From Candidatus Bathyarchaeota archaeon (lineage in GTDB: Archaea > Thermoproteota > Bathyarchaeia > TCS64), in contig JAGTQU010000019.1 in the NCBI GenBank assembly GCA_018396695.1, positions 1 to 36,961 on the forward strand: a DNA stretch of 36,961 bases. The letters are read 5' to 3'. The first letter of the stretch is position 1. The number at the start of each line of letters is the position of its first letter. Of the stretch, positions 7,650-16,767 are shown in pieces. The notes below the pieces were generated by a model. The model ran no database searches. It had not been told where the DNA came from and saw only the letters and a program-made list of their open reading frames with translations. The translations under genes were made by a program, and so were the position numbers.

Positions 7650-9281
7650 CTATCTTCTGAATACGATCTTGCCATTAACAATCGTCATGTCTACCTTAAT
7701 GTCTTTAATCTCCTCATGTGGCACATTGAGGATATCTTTTTCAAGGACAACTAGATCAGCCAGCTTCCCTTCTTCTACACTGCCCTTGAGATCTTCCTCT
7801 TTTCCAAGGTAGGCACCGTTCCACGTATACAGTCTTATCGCGTCAATAACTGAAACTGCTTCTTCTCCGCCGACTACTAAACCGGTCCTACTCTTCCTGG
7901 TAACAGCCTCATATATCTGAATCATAGGGTTACCGTCGCTAACGGGATAGTCGCTGTTGCCTCCGGCGATGATCCCGTTCTCTTTCAGGGTTTTCTGCGG
8001 GTGCAGCCATCTGCTTCTCTCAGGTCCGAAGTTTTCGTAATAGTCGTCTCCGAGCCCCCACATATATCCTATACTCGAAGATGGTGCAACTCCAAGCCTC
8101 TTTATCCTTTCGACCTGCTTCGGAGTACACAGGCTGTTATGCTCTATCCTGTGCCGCATATCGGGAATTGGATACATCGATTGAGCCTGTTCTATAGCGT
8201 CAAGAGCAAGGTCTATCCCTCTATCCCCGATGCTGTGTATACTAACCCTGATCCCAGCCCTATGCGCCTTCAAAGTGAATTCCTTCATCATCTCAGGATC
8301 CGTAGTCATCAAGCCCAGCCCCTTTGTCCCCCTATGCTGCGGAGTGTAAACGGCTGCCGACCCTCCTGAGCCGGAACCATCACCCATGATTTTTATGGAC
8401 ATTATTTTCAACCAATCATTCCCGAAGCCAGAGCGTATGCCCAGGTCAATCATCGGCTCAAGTATGTTGACGTCCTCGTCTCCTTGAGGATGGATGCTCA
8501 TCATGAGCAAAGTGCGCACTTGGCGGACCCCCTCGTCTAACAGCTGCTGGTAAGCGTCTACTGCGGCAGCATATCCGCTAGCATCGTGCACTGTTGTTAT
8601 TCCCCATTCAGAGAATTGCCTCCAGACCTTTCTCAACCCCTCTTTGATCTGGTCAACGGTATACTCTGGAATATGTTTAGAGACCAGTTGACCAGCAGTC
8701 TCATACAATAGCCCGGTGGCTCTCCCTTCCATGTCTCTATCGATCTTGCCTCCAGAGGGGTCAGGAGTATCGTCAAGGATCCCTCCGATTTTAAGAGCCA
8801 TGCTGTTAGCGATGTAAAGATGACCGGTCTCTTTACTGATGAAGACAGGGTTATTTGGAGCAGCTTCATCGAGCTCCCAACGAGTTATGTGGCGTTTCTC
8901 CTCAAGCTTATTCTCGTTATAGTTAGTTCCTCTGATCCACTCTCCAGGAGGGGTCGCTCTAGCTTTCTCAGAGATCATTTTTAAAATCTCCTTGATGCTT
9001 CGGACTGGAGGAGACCTGCAGTTTACTTCATAGTACCTTGTAGCTGCAAGGCTAGGGTGCATGTGGGTGTCGATGAATCCAGGCAAGACGGTCTTTCCGT
9101 TCAGGTTGACTATCTCCGTCTCTTGGTCTGCAAGTTCCAAGATCTTCTTGGTCTCTCCAGTTGCTACTATTCTCCCCTCTCTAATAGCTACGGCTTCAAC
9201 AATGTCATTGCTTTCATTCATGGTAACTATCTTACCACTGATGAGAACCATGTCAGCCGATAAACCCTTAAAGATGCCCAT
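7650..9281 (-). CDS. YtcJ-like metal-dependent amidohydrolase
   Basis: This 543-residue protein belongs to the amidohydrolase superfamily, YtcJ/AepA/N-substituted-formamide-deformylase group. An N-terminal beta-sandwich (1-65) leads into the barrel with the metal-binding HMH at 73-75 (GFIDTHMHP). Further motifs are SIHSIGDRG, RHRIEHNS and GNSDYPVSDGNP, and a C-terminal strand pair (KGSVEEGKLADLVVL) closes the sandwich. It probably hydrolyses a C-N bond in an amide or N-formyl compound in the cytoplasm; the substrate is not predictable. ATG 9281 is preceded by a GAGGTGAT ribosome binding site. The TatD-like gene follows after 47 bases. Confidence 0.85.
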   Translation of the reverse strand: MGIFKGLSADMVLISGKIVTMNESNDIVEAVAIREGRIVATGETKKILELADQETEIVNLNGKTVLPGFIDTHMHPSLAATRYYEVNCRSPPVRSIKEILKMISEKARATPPGEWIRGTNYNENKLEEKRHITRWELDEAAPNNPVFISKETGHLYIANSMALKIGGILDDTPDPSGGKIDRDMEGRATGLLYETAGQLVSKHIPEYTVDQIKEGLRKVWRQFSEWGITTVHDASGYAAAVDAYQQLLDEGVRQVRTLLMMSIHPQGDEDVNILEPMIDLGIRSGFGNDWLKIMSIKIMGDGSGSGGSAAVYTPQHRGTKGLGLMTTDPEMMKEFTLKAHRAGIRVSIHSIGDRGIDLALDAIEQAQSMYPIPDMRHRIEHNSLCTPKQVERIKRLGVAPSSSIGYMWGLGDDYYENFGPERSRWLHPQKTLKENGIIAGGNSDYPVSDGNPMIQIYEAVTRKSRTGLVVGGEEAVSVIDAIRLYTWNGAYLGKEEDLKGSVEEGKLADLVVLEKDILNVPHEEIKDIKVDMTIVNGKIVFRR

Positions 9282-9282
9282 A

Positions 9283-9290
9283 TCACCTCT
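9283..9290 (-). promoter_or_regulatory. Ribosome binding site of the amidohydrolase gene
   Basis: GAGGTGAT on the minus strand just before ATG 9281 is a strong Shine-Dalgarno sequence and supports that start, although the spacing is short. Confidence 0.5.
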
Positions 9291-9382
9291 TCTAATCAGC
9301 TTTAAAAAATAAAAATATGCGGTATCGGATTATGTCCTAATTTGAATTTTTGAAAAATATGTTTGATCTAGTCTTAGAACTC

Positions 9383-10591
9383 TTAGGACACTCTTTTTGT
9401 AATCTCTTTAACCGCTTCCACCAGAAGATCAATCTCCTCTACTGTATTGTAAAAGTAGGTTGATGCTCGAACCGTTCCTCCAGGCATCTTGAGTAGTTCT
9501 TTAATTAGAGGTAGGGCACAGTGGTGTCCAGAGCGTACAGCAATATTGTATTCCGAGTCAAGGGTTAACGCCGCATCGTGAGGGTTCATACCGTTGATAT
9601 TGAAAGAAACTATGCCTAAACGCTCGTTAAGGTTACTGGGCCCATAGATTGTAACGTTATCTATCTCCGATAATCCTTCAAACAGCCTCTTAGTTAATAT
9701 CTTTTCCCGACTCTCTACATAATCCATTGTTAAACGTTTGAGATACTTGCATGCCTCACCTAAACCGATGGATTGAGCTATCGCCGGAGTCCCAGCCTCG
9801 AATCTTAAAGGGGGCTCAGCAAGCTCGTATCCTTCTAAACTCACATCGGCTATCGTTCCACCTCCGATGCAGAGAGGTTCAACGTTGTAAAGTGAAGAGT
9901 CGGCGATGTAGAGGCATCCTGACCCCGTAGGCCCAAGCATCTTATGGCCAGAGAAGGCTAAAAAATCGACTCCTGAATCTTTAACATCTGTTTTCAAATG
10001 CGGTACGCCTTGGGCACCATCTTCCAAGACCAATGCCCCATGCTCATGGGCTATAGAAGCTATCTCCTTAACTGGCGTTATGCATCCTAAAACATTTGAG
10101 ACCCTTGTTAGTGCAACAAGCCGTGTTCGATCGTCGATGACTTTCTCAAAATCTGATAAAGAGAGATGCCCTTCCTCATCCGCTTTAACTATTTCAAGCG
10201 TACAGCCGTGTCTCTTAGCAACGCGTATCCAAGTTATGAAGTTCGAGTGGTGTTCAAGGATAGTTGTAACTATTTTGTCTCCCTTCTTCCAATCATGAGA
10301 GTTTGCTACGAAGTTTATCCCCTCCGTCGTGTTTTTCATCATTACAATATTATCTGCGGATGAGGCTCCAATGAAATCGGCGACGATGCTGTGAGCCTTC
10401 TCGTATTCCTCGCTAGCCTTCTGAGAGAACTTGTGAATGCCTCTCTCAACGTTTGCTCTATACTCCTGGTAGAACTCAACCTCTTTATCCACGACTTGTT
10501 GAGGGGTTAGACTGCTCGCTGCATTATCTAAGTATACGACTCCTTTACCGAGTATTGGGAAGTCTTTTCTTATCTCTTCGACGTCAAGCAA
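9383..10591 (-). CDS. sufS: SufS-like cysteine desulfurase (class V aminotransferase)
   Basis: The 402-residue enzyme would mobilise sulfur from cysteine for iron-sulfur cluster assembly, using PLP. It has the class V fold with LDNAASS at 21-27, LEHHSN with His114/115, Asp191 in EDGAQ, the PLP lysine Lys217 in SGHKMLGPTG and the persulfide cysteine Cys358 in RSGHHCA. The RxGHHC form is typical of the SufS group rather than NifS/IscS. Length is normal for SufS. The start is TTG at 10591, with no ATG near. No SufB, SufC or SufD gene is beside it, and the GlmS gene lies 49 bases upstream on the same strand. A selenocysteine lyase role is less likely but possible. Confidence 0.85.
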   Translation of the reverse strand: MLDVEEIRKDFPILGKGVVYLDNAASSLTPQQVVDKEVEFYQEYRANVERGIHKFSQKASEEYEKAHSIVADFIGASSADNIVMMKNTTEGINFVANSHDWKKGDKIVTTILEHHSNFITWIRVAKRHGCTLEIVKADEEGHLSLSDFEKVIDDRTRLVALTRVSNVLGCITPVKEIASIAHEHGALVLEDGAQGVPHLKTDVKDSGVDFLAFSGHKMLGPTGSGCLYIADSSLYNVEPLCIGGGTIADVSLEGYELAEPPLRFEAGTPAIAQSIGLGEACKYLKRLTMDYVESREKILTKRLFEGLSEIDNVTIYGPSNLNERLGIVSFNINGMNPHDAALTLDSEYNIAVRSGHHCALPLIKELLKMPGGTVRASTYFYNTVEEIDLLVEAVKEITKRVS

Positions 10592-10640
10592 TTGCGATCA
10601 TTATGTATTGTGTTAGAAGACTTTTAAGTATTTGATGGCT

Positions 10641-12464
10641 CTAAGGGACGGTAACGCTCTTAGCCAAGTTTCTAGGCTTGTCAGGATCCGCTCCTCTATT
10701 ACATGCGAAATGGTAGGCGAAAAGTTGTAACGGGGCAACGTAAACTATTGGGGAAAGCGGCTCAGGTATTCCCTTAGGCATCTCTAAATAATCCTCAGAT
10801 AGGCCAATAATCTCTGCATCTCCTTCTTCACATATTGAAATTATGCGAGCCCCTCTCGCCTTCATCTCCATTATGCTCCCAATTATCTCTTTTCTAGTCT
10901 CTCCTTTTGGACATAGGAAGATGCATGGAGTCCCCTCTTCGATTACGCTTATAGGTCCATGTTTGCTTTCTCCAGCTGGATATGCTAAAGCTGGTACATA
11001 ACCGAGCTCCAAAAGCTTCAATCTACCCTCTAGCGCCGTAGCTGAACTTACCCCTCTACCTAGGAATAGGAAGACTCGTTCCCCTGAATACTTCTTAGAG
11101 AGCACCTCAACTTTGGAAGAATTGTTTTCAAGCGCCTTCTCAACATAGTCTGGCATGATTTTAAAGACTCCTTCTATTTCATCTAAATCGTCTTGAGAGA
11201 TTTTCCCCCTCATCCTAGCTAGTCGCACGCCTAACTGGGCAAGGATTATGAGTTGGGACGTAAACGTTTTCGTCGCCGCTACACCTATCTCCGGACCGGA
11301 CTGCTGTACTATATACGCTCTCGAAACACGTGTTAACGTTGATCCGACAGTATTTGTAACTGCTAGAATAGTTGCAGCCCTCATTCTAGCGTAGTCGACA
11401 GCCTTCAAAGTGTCAAAGGTTTCTCCTGACTGGCTGACTGCGAGGACGACGGAATCTATTCCTATGGAGCTTCCATAATTCTCTATAAATTCGGAGGATA
11501 CAACAGGATAGGTAACTAGTCTCGCAAATTTTGAAAACAGATAGGATGCAGCTAGGCAAGCGTGATATGACGTCCCTGCCGCAACGAGAAATATCTCTCT
11601 TCCTCTATCCAAAAAAGTGGTCAACAGATCCATATACTGCTTTTGAATCCTGAGCGCATTCCTGAGGCTTTGTGGCTGTTCAAAGATCTCCTTAACCATG
11701 AAATGTGGGTAGCCTTGCTTTTCAGCCATTTCAAGCGTCCATGTTATCTCCGTAAGGCCTCTCTCAATTTTGGAGTTATCCTCAATACGAACGATCGTAA
11801 ATCCTTCAGAGTCTAGAACGGCTGCTTCGCCATTTTTTACCCATGCAATCTTATTAGTGTAGGGTAGCATGGCTGGAACATCAGAAGCACAGAAAACCCC
11901 CTTCTCTGAGACCCCCAACACTAATGGGCTCTCGTTTCTAGCGCAGAATATGCGTTCAGGTTCTTTCGAAGAGATTAAAGCGATAGCATAGGATCCTCTT
12001 ATCCTTCTTAAAGCCTTCAAAAAGGCTTCCTCAAGCGTTGAACTGTTTTTAAACTCTTCTTCGATAAGATGAGCTACGACTTCAGTGTCAGTTCTAGAAA
12101 CAAAGTTATGCCCTTTGTTTAAGAGCTCCTCTTTTATCTCTAAGAAATTTTCAATAACTCCGTTATGGATCAGAGTAATCTCACCATTGCAATCACTGTG
12201 TGGATGGGCGTTGACCATCGTAGGAGCCCCATGAGTAGCCCAACGCGTATGTCCGATGCCAATACTGCCTTTCATCTCAGAGAACCTCAGTCGATTGTTT
12301 ACTTCATCGATCTTTCCTGCATCTTTCCTTACTTCAATTCTCTCATTATAGAGTGTTGCTACGCCTACCGAATCGTAGCCTCTATACTCTAGTCTTTTAA
12401 GTCCTTGGATTATGATCGGTGCTACTGGACTATCTTTACTGATGCAGCCGAATATCCCGCACAA
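10641..12464 (-). CDS. glmS: Glutamine--fructose-6-phosphate aminotransferase (isomerizing)
   Basis: The enzyme makes glucosamine-6-phosphate from fructose-6-phosphate and glutamine, the first step to UDP-GlcNAc. The 607-residue product is full length. The N-terminal Ntn glutaminase domain (1-220) starts with the nucleophile Cys2 in MCGIFG and has HTRWATHG near 72-79. Two SIS sugar-isomerase domains follow (AAGTSYHA, VSQSGETFDT, LEGRLKLLELGY) and the family end SVTVP is present. The start is TTG at 12464, fixed by the need for Cys at position 2. It lies beside the UDP-GlcNAc uronic-acid genes, so it probably supplies precursor for the glycan cassette. It is transcribed divergently from the acetyltransferase at 12618. 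Confidence 0.96.
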   Translation of the reverse strand: MCGIFGCISKDSPVAPIIIQGLKRLEYRGYDSVGVATLYNERIEVRKDAGKIDEVNNRLRFSEMKGSIGIGHTRWATHGAPTMVNAHPHSDCNGEITLIHNGVIENFLEIKEELLNKGHNFVSRTDTEVVAHLIEEEFKNSSTLEEAFLKALRRIRGSYAIALISSKEPERIFCARNESPLVLGVSEKGVFCASDVPAMLPYTNKIAWVKNGEAAVLDSEGFTIVRIEDNSKIERGLTEITWTLEMAEKQGYPHFMVKEIFEQPQSLRNALRIQKQYMDLLTTFLDRGREIFLVAAGTSYHACLAASYLFSKFARLVTYPVVSSEFIENYGSSIGIDSVVLAVSQSGETFDTLKAVDYARMRAATILAVTNTVGSTLTRVSRAYIVQQSGPEIGVAATKTFTSQLIILAQLGVRLARMRGKISQDDLDEIEGVFKIMPDYVEKALENNSSKVEVLSKKYSGERVFLFLGRGVSSATALEGRLKLLELGYVPALAYPAGESKHGPISVIEEGTPCIFLCPKGETRKEIIGSIMEMKARGARIISICEEGDAEIIGLSEDYLEMPKGIPEPLSPIVYVAPLQLFAYHFACNRGADPDKPRNLAKSVTVP

Positions 12465-12617
12465 TTCTTCAAATCCTTCAAAATATATTTAGTTTATTTA
12501 AGGGTTTTAAATTTATGGTAACTAGTAGACTTTAGTTAACTACCTTTTAGACCTAATCTTCGCAGAAAGTTTGATGATGTTTTTTATTTTGATAATTGGA
12601 TCATTTAACGGAGAATC

Positions 12618-13100
12618 TTGAGCGAAGTAGTAAGACATATTGGGAAAAACGTGAAGATAGGTAAAAACGTGAAGATTTGGCATTTCACGTATATCGGAGA
12701 TAACACGGAGATTGGGGACGACACGAAGATCGGCTCCCTGGCTCACATCGATTATAATGTGAGGATAGGGAAAAGATGCAAGATAGAAGGCATGGTATAC
12801 ATTCCGCCTCTTACGGTAATAGAAGATGATGTTTTTATCGGACCAGCCGTTGTTTTCACCAACGATCCCTATCCCATGTCTCCTAAGATGACCGGGGTTC
12901 ACGTAGAGTCTGGGGCGATTGTTTGCGCCGGCGCAGTTCTTAAAGCAGGAATAAGAATTGGGGCCCGTTCAGTAATAGGTATGGGCGCAGTTGTGACAAA
13001 AGATGTCCAACAAGAAACAGTTGTTTTTGGGAACCCTGCCTATTATAGATATGATCTAGAAACCTATTTGAGTAAGAAAAAATCTTGGGAGGAATCCTAG
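12618..13100 (+). CDS. WbpD-like sugar-nucleotide N-acetyltransferase (hexapeptide repeats)
   Basis: The 160-residue protein is a left-handed beta-helix acyltransferase with repeated [IV]G-x-x-x-x hexapeptides from residue 8 on (IGKNVKIGKNVKI, IGDDTKIG) and the family block VFIGPAVVFTNDPYP. This block is typical of WbpD/WlbB-type enzymes, which acetylate the 3-amino group of UDP-GlcNAc3NA-uronic acid with acetyl-CoA. The start is TTG 12618 with GGAG at 12610-12613. It converges on the aminotransferase gene, which would make its substrate, with only five bases between the stops. An 18-bp tandem duplication (12639-12674) lies within the repeat region. Confidence 0.85.
   Translation: MSEVVRHIGKNVKIGKNVKIWHFTYIGDNTEIGDDTKIGSLAHIDYNVRIGKRCKIEGMVYIPPLTVIEDDVFIGPAVVFTNDPYPMSPKMTGVHVESGAIVCAGAVLKAGIRIGARSVIGMGAVVTKDVQQETVVFGNPAYYRYDLETYLSKKKSWEES
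12639..12674 (+). repeat. 18-bp tandem duplication inside the acetyltransferase gene
   Basis: Two adjacent 18-base units, 12639-12656 and 12657-12674, differ at two bases and share AAAAACGTGAAG. Each encodes one hexapeptide coil turn (IGKNVK), so the duplication adds a turn without breaking the fold. Confidence 0.7.
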
Positions 13101-13105
13101 CCTTT

Positions 13106-14257
13106 TTAGGCATAGTAATATTTTGACACTTTTTCTATTCCACGGATGATGAGTCTTAGGTCCTCGTCACTTAGCTCAGGATGCATCGGGATCGAGAAAA
13201 TTCTTTGCGAGACATCCTCCGATATTGGGCAAGCCTCCGGTTTCATAATTGCTGTAATCGCAGGCTGTTTCGACAATGGTAAAGGATAGTGGACTGCGCA
13301 GTCTATATTTTCCGCCCTCAAAGCCTCTACGAATTGGTTTCGAGTGCATTTAAACTGGCTTAAATCCATTGTGAGCGAGAAGTAGCTGTAAGAGGGGTTT
13401 ACCTTATCCTCAATTCTTTGAGGCGTTAACCCTCTAATTTTCTTTATCGAATCTCTAAGAATGCTGCCCACCCTCCTCCTTTTAGCTAAATTCTCTTCCA
13501 ACTCTCCTAGCTGGTTAAGTCCTATTGCAGCTGAAATCTCAGTCATCCTGTAGTTTAAGCCTAGGGCAACGTGATGGTATCTTCCATCGTCTCCATGACT
13601 TCTCAACAGTTTTGCAAGCTGCCATAACTTTTCATCATTAGTTGTGATCATTCCACCTTCACCTGTAGTCATACTCTTAGTAGGATAGAAGCTGTAACAG
13701 TTTAGGGTGTCGTATGAACCGATGTCTCTTTCCTGATATTCTGTTCCATGAGCTTGAGCCGAATCGTTAATGATTACTAGTCGGTGGTCCTCAGCTATCT
13801 CGTTCAACGCCTTCATATCTGCGGCATTCCCGAAAAGATGCACTGGAACTACAGCCTTCGTCCTGTCTGTGATCTTATCCAACACATCTTCCGGATCGAT
13901 CAGAAATGTTTCTTTGTCTATATCTGCGAATACTGGCTTACCTCTTGAGTGTAAAACCATGCTGGCGGTTGCGAAGAAGGTGAAGGAAGGAACGATTACT
14001 TCATCTCCAGGATTAATCGTAGAAAGATATGCGATATGCAAAGCGGCTGTGCCTGTCGATACAGCGCATGCGTATCTAGCTCCAACCTTTTCCCCGAACC
14101 TTTCTTCAAACTCCCTCGTCCTAGGACCTTGGCGGATGAATCCTGATTTGAGGACATCTGAAACATCTTTGATCGTCTTATCTGAGAAAAAAGGCTTTGC
14201 GATTGGAATAATCTTTTTCGAGACGGGTTCTCCTCCGAATATGGCAAGTTTTTCCAT
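13106..14257 (-). CDS. DegT/DnrJ/EryC1/StrS aminotransferase, WbpE-like
   Basis: This PLP enzyme of 383 residues is predicted to transfer an amino group to a 3-keto UDP-sugar. It shows the sugar aminotransferase motifs: STGTAALHIAY (68-77), INDSAQAHG with Asp165, and the PLP lysine Lys194 in YPTKSMTTGEGG. In its context, between an acetyltransferase and UDP-sugar/Gfo dehydrogenases, WbpE (UDP-2-acetamido-2-deoxy-3-oxo-glucuronate aminotransferase) is the best fit. ATG 14257 was chosen because AAGGA lies ten bases before it; a TTG at 14266 would add three residues. It follows the dehydrogenase gene by about 40 bases in the same operon. Confidence 0.88.
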   Translation of the reverse strand: MEKLAIFGGEPVSKKIIPIAKPFFSDKTIKDVSDVLKSGFIRQGPRTREFEERFGEKVGARYACAVSTGTAALHIAYLSTINPGDEVIVPSFTFFATASMVLHSRGKPVFADIDKETFLIDPEDVLDKITDRTKAVVPVHLFGNAADMKALNEIAEDHRLVIINDSAQAHGTEYQERDIGSYDTLNCYSFYPTKSMTTGEGGMITTNDEKLWQLAKLLRSHGDDGRYHHVALGLNYRMTEISAAIGLNQLGELEENLAKRRRVGSILRDSIKKIRGLTPQRIEDKVNPSYSYFSLTMDLSQFKCTRNQFVEALRAENIDCAVHYPLPLSKQPAITAIMKPEACPISEDVSQRIFSIPMHPELSDEDLRLIIRGIEKVSKYYYA

Positions 14258-14297
14258 TTGGATCAAATCCTTTCTGAAATCTTAATATCTTTTCAAT

Positions 14298-15680
14298 CTA
14301 TAACTTGTTAATGGTTTTCCCCCATAAACTTGTGAGATAGATTCCTTTGGGCACTCTATTTGAGTCTATCACGTTACAGCCATCTACGATAGCTGCGGGT
14401 AGATTCAATGTTTTAACCAGTTCCTCTAAGTCGATCTTTTTATAAACTCCATGACCTGTAGCTATGATTAAAAGGGATGCGTTTTCGCAAGCAGTCTCTA
14501 GACAATCTACTAGCTTCACCCTCAGCTCATGAAGGAGTTCATCTTCTTTAATAAAGGGGTCATGGACAATGATCTCCGGTTGATACTCTTTTAAAGCGTA
14601 TATTATATTGTAGGTTGGAGAGTTTCTAGAGTCTGATACTTCGGCTCTAAAAGCTAAGCCAAGGATTGAAACTTTTACATCTTTCAGGTTTTTTCCAATA
14701 GCTTCAAGGGCTTTTTTCGAAGTCTCCACAGTATATTTAGGCATCTCTTCGTTCGCATTTCTAGCAAGCCTTACAATTGGAAGTTGAACACCGCATTCTT
14801 CTGCCTTATCTAAAAGAAAGTAAGGATAGTAGGGGATGCATGCGCCACCTACGCCTACCCCTGGCTTATGGAGGTGGCAGAAGGGTTGACTATTTGATGC
14901 CTCTGATATCTCAGCAAAATCTATGTTCATCGCCTTACAAAGCTTTGCAAGCTCGTTCGCCAGCGCGATGTTTACGTCTCTATACACTCCTTCAAATAGT
15001 TTAGAGATCTCAGCTTCGGTTGCGCTCCTCATCTTTATTACCCCTTTTCTCGCGATCCTTTGATACAGCTCTGCAAATAACTCAGTACTGTAAGGTCCTA
15101 CTCCTCCAACAATCTTTGGGTAGCGGATTTCTATATCCTCCAATGCTCGCCCTTCGAATATCCTCTCCGGACTGAAAGCGAGTGCAAACTCTTTCTCAGC
15201 TTTAAGACCGCTCTCTTCTTCAAGTATTGGCTGGGCGAATCTAACCGTTGTCGTAGGGGGAACCGAGCACTCTATTGCCACTGCGTCCCCTTCCTTTAAA
15301 CCCTTTCCTATAGCTTCTAGAGCAGCTTTTAACGCGTAGTCGTCAAACCTTCTTGCCCTTTGGGTCGTAGGGACAGTTATGAACTTGACCTCGGATTTTT
15401 CTGAGGCATCGATAAGGTTCGTGGTCGCTTTAAATCTACCTTCACTCACACATCTCTTGATGGATTCCTCGATGCCTGGCTCGTCTCCTATAGGGCTTAA
15501 CCCCCTATGAATAATCTCTACCTTGTCTTCGTCGACATCGGCCCCGATAACCTCGTAACCAGCTCTCAGCCAAGCTACGGCTAAAGGCAGCCCAACTCTT
15601 CCGAGACCGTATACAGCTAGCTTTAGATCTTTTCTCTGGACAAATCTTTTAATATAATCTTGTGAAAATCTGAACCCCAT
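14298..15680 (-). CDS. Nucleotide sugar dehydrogenase (UDP-GlcNAc 6-dehydrogenase, WbpA-like)
   Basis: The 460-residue enzyme would oxidise C6 of a UDP-sugar twice with NAD to give the uronic acid. Domains: N-terminal Rossmann (VYGLGRVGLPLA, 23-34, and Asp48), a central helical dimer domain, and a C-terminal UDP-binding domain (VSILGLAFRAEVSDSRNSP). The catalytic cysteine is Cys281 in VGGACIPYYPYFL. The family usually has GGHCIP, so Ala replaces the conserved His next to the cysteine. KLFEGVYRDVNIALANEL matches the UDP-GlcNAc/ManNAc group. It lies ten bases after the Gfo/Idh/MocA gene in one operon. UDP-GlcNAc is the likely substrate given the neighbours; UDP-ManNAc is the alternative. Confidence 0.88.
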   Translation of the reverse strand: MGFRFSQDYIKRFVQRKDLKLAVYGLGRVGLPLAVAWLRAGYEVIGADVDEDKVEIIHRGLSPIGDEPGIEESIKRCVSEGRFKATTNLIDASEKSEVKFITVPTTQRARRFDDYALKAALEAIGKGLKEGDAVAIECSVPPTTTVRFAQPILEEESGLKAEKEFALAFSPERIFEGRALEDIEIRYPKIVGGVGPYSTELFAELYQRIARKGVIKMRSATEAEISKLFEGVYRDVNIALANELAKLCKAMNIDFAEISEASNSQPFCHLHKPGVGVGGACIPYYPYFLLDKAEECGVQLPIVRLARNANEEMPKYTVETSKKALEAIGKNLKDVKVSILGLAFRAEVSDSRNSPTYNIIYALKEYQPEIIVHDPFIKEDELLHELRVKLVDCLETACENASLLIIATGHGVYKKIDLEELVKTLNLPAAIVDGCNVIDSNRVPKGIYLTSLWGKTINKL

Positions 15681-15690
15681 TTCTACTCCT

Positions 15691-16644
15691 CTAGGATATT
15701 TTACTTAGTCTTATTACGCGGCCTGTTTGCGCTGATTTTAGGGCAGCTTCAGCTACACTTAATGCTTTTAAGCCATCTATGCCCGTAACCATAGGTTCAT
15801 TATTTCTAATAATGCAATCGACAAAACTCTTTAGTTCAAGTTTTAAAGGTTCTTGCCATTCCCCTCTAGGTGTTAAGGTTTCTCTTGGAGTCTCTATCGT
15901 GATTTCCTGAGTTATATAATCGACTGTAGCTATTCCTTCGCTTCCTGTCACTTTTAGCTTTCTAACCTTGTATGGCGTCAACCAGTTAGACTCGATAAGC
16001 GCTGATTTGCCGTCAGGAAACAAAAGCAGGATCTGAGCATAATCTTCAAATCGGTGGTTTAAACTGCCAATATTTGCAAATACGGCTTCTGGATCTTTCT
16101 CAAAAATAAACCTCATAATATCGATGTCATGAATTGCAGTGTCTTTAACTACGCCGACGTCGCCTATTCTCTCAGGCCATTTTGAAACCCTTGTCACTGT
16201 TGCTGATACTGGAATTCCTATTCCATGGTCTTCTATTAACTTTTTTAGACGAATCACTCCTGGATTAAACCTTTCAATAAAGCCTACAGATAAGAAGACT
16301 TTGTTCTTTTCGGCTGTTTTTATGATTCTCTCAGCTTCGGCGATCGAACTAGCCATCGGTTTTTCGACGAAGACGTGTTTTCTCGATTTTAATGCTTTTA
16401 AAGCTTCATCCGAAAGTTTAGTCGACCAGACGCATATGTTAACAGCGTCAATCGATTCGTCTTCAAGCATTTCAGCGCTGTCAGTATACGTCTTGACGTT
16501 ATATTTATCTCCAATTAGTTTTAAGTTGTCTTTGTTTATATCACATACTGCCACCAGCTCAACTTCAGAGATCTCACTTAATACCCTGATATGGTTTCGA
16601 CCCCAGAATCCAGCACCTATCACTGCCATTCTAATTTTTCTCAA
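15691..16644 (-). CDS. Gfo/Idh/MocA oxidoreductase, WbpB-like
   Basis: The 317-residue protein has an N-terminal NAD-binding Rossmann fold (VIGAGFWGRNH, 8-18) and the family EKPMA motif at 94-98, where Lys95 is the usual catalytic residue. His178 in AIHDIDIMRF is the second conserved site. WbpB enzymes oxidise the 3-hydroxyl of UDP-GlcNAc-uronic acid, and this role is inferred from its place upstream of dehydrogenase and aminotransferase genes. The start is TTG 16644 with GAAGG eight bases before it; ATG 16629 would remove five residues of the first strand. It is the first gene of the minus-strand cassette and has an AT-rich promoter region upstream. Confidence 0.87.
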   Translation of the reverse strand: MRKIRMAVIGAGFWGRNHIRVLSEISEVELVAVCDINKDNLKLIGDKYNVKTYTDSAEMLEDESIDAVNICVWSTKLSDEALKALKSRKHVFVEKPMASSIAEAERIIKTAEKNKVFLSVGFIERFNPGVIRLKKLIEDHGIGIPVSATVTRVSKWPERIGDVGVVKDTAIHDIDIMRFIFEKDPEAVFANIGSLNHRFEDYAQILLLFPDGKSALIESNWLTPYKVRKLKVTGSEGIATVDYITQEITIETPRETLTPRGEWQEPLKLELKSFVDCIIRNNEPMVTGIDGLKALSVAEAALKSAQTGRVIRLSKIS

Positions 16645-16691
16645 TTCTTCGACCTTCAGCTTATTACTGAATCCATTATTAGATATATCAA

Positions 16692-16701
16692 AAATATAAA
16701 A
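16692..16701 (-). promoter_or_regulatory. TATA-like box of the sugar-nucleotide operon
   Basis: On the minus strand TTTATATTTT lies about 50 bases before the TTG at 16644. It would drive the three-gene operon down to 13106. It is AT-rich context only, so the call is tentative. Confidence 0.3.
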
Positions 16702-16767
16702 TCCTTAGATTTTCAATATGGTTATATGTCTGATCCTCTGCTTAATAATCGCATCATAGTATAATAA

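Noticed and set aside
9333-9389. Inverted repeat GTCCTAA/TTAGGAC around the sufS stop
   Set aside because: The arms are only seven bases and are more than 40 bases apart, so no stable hairpin is expected.
12540-12902. 120-codon minus-strand frame over the acetyltransferase gene
   Set aside because: The plus strand has clear hexapeptide repeats and a Shine-Dalgarno. The antisense frame is a mirror of those repeats.
13770-14285. 171-codon plus-strand frame over the DegT aminotransferase gene
   Set aside because: The opposite strand encodes a complete PLP enzyme with Lys194 and Asp165; this frame has no motif.
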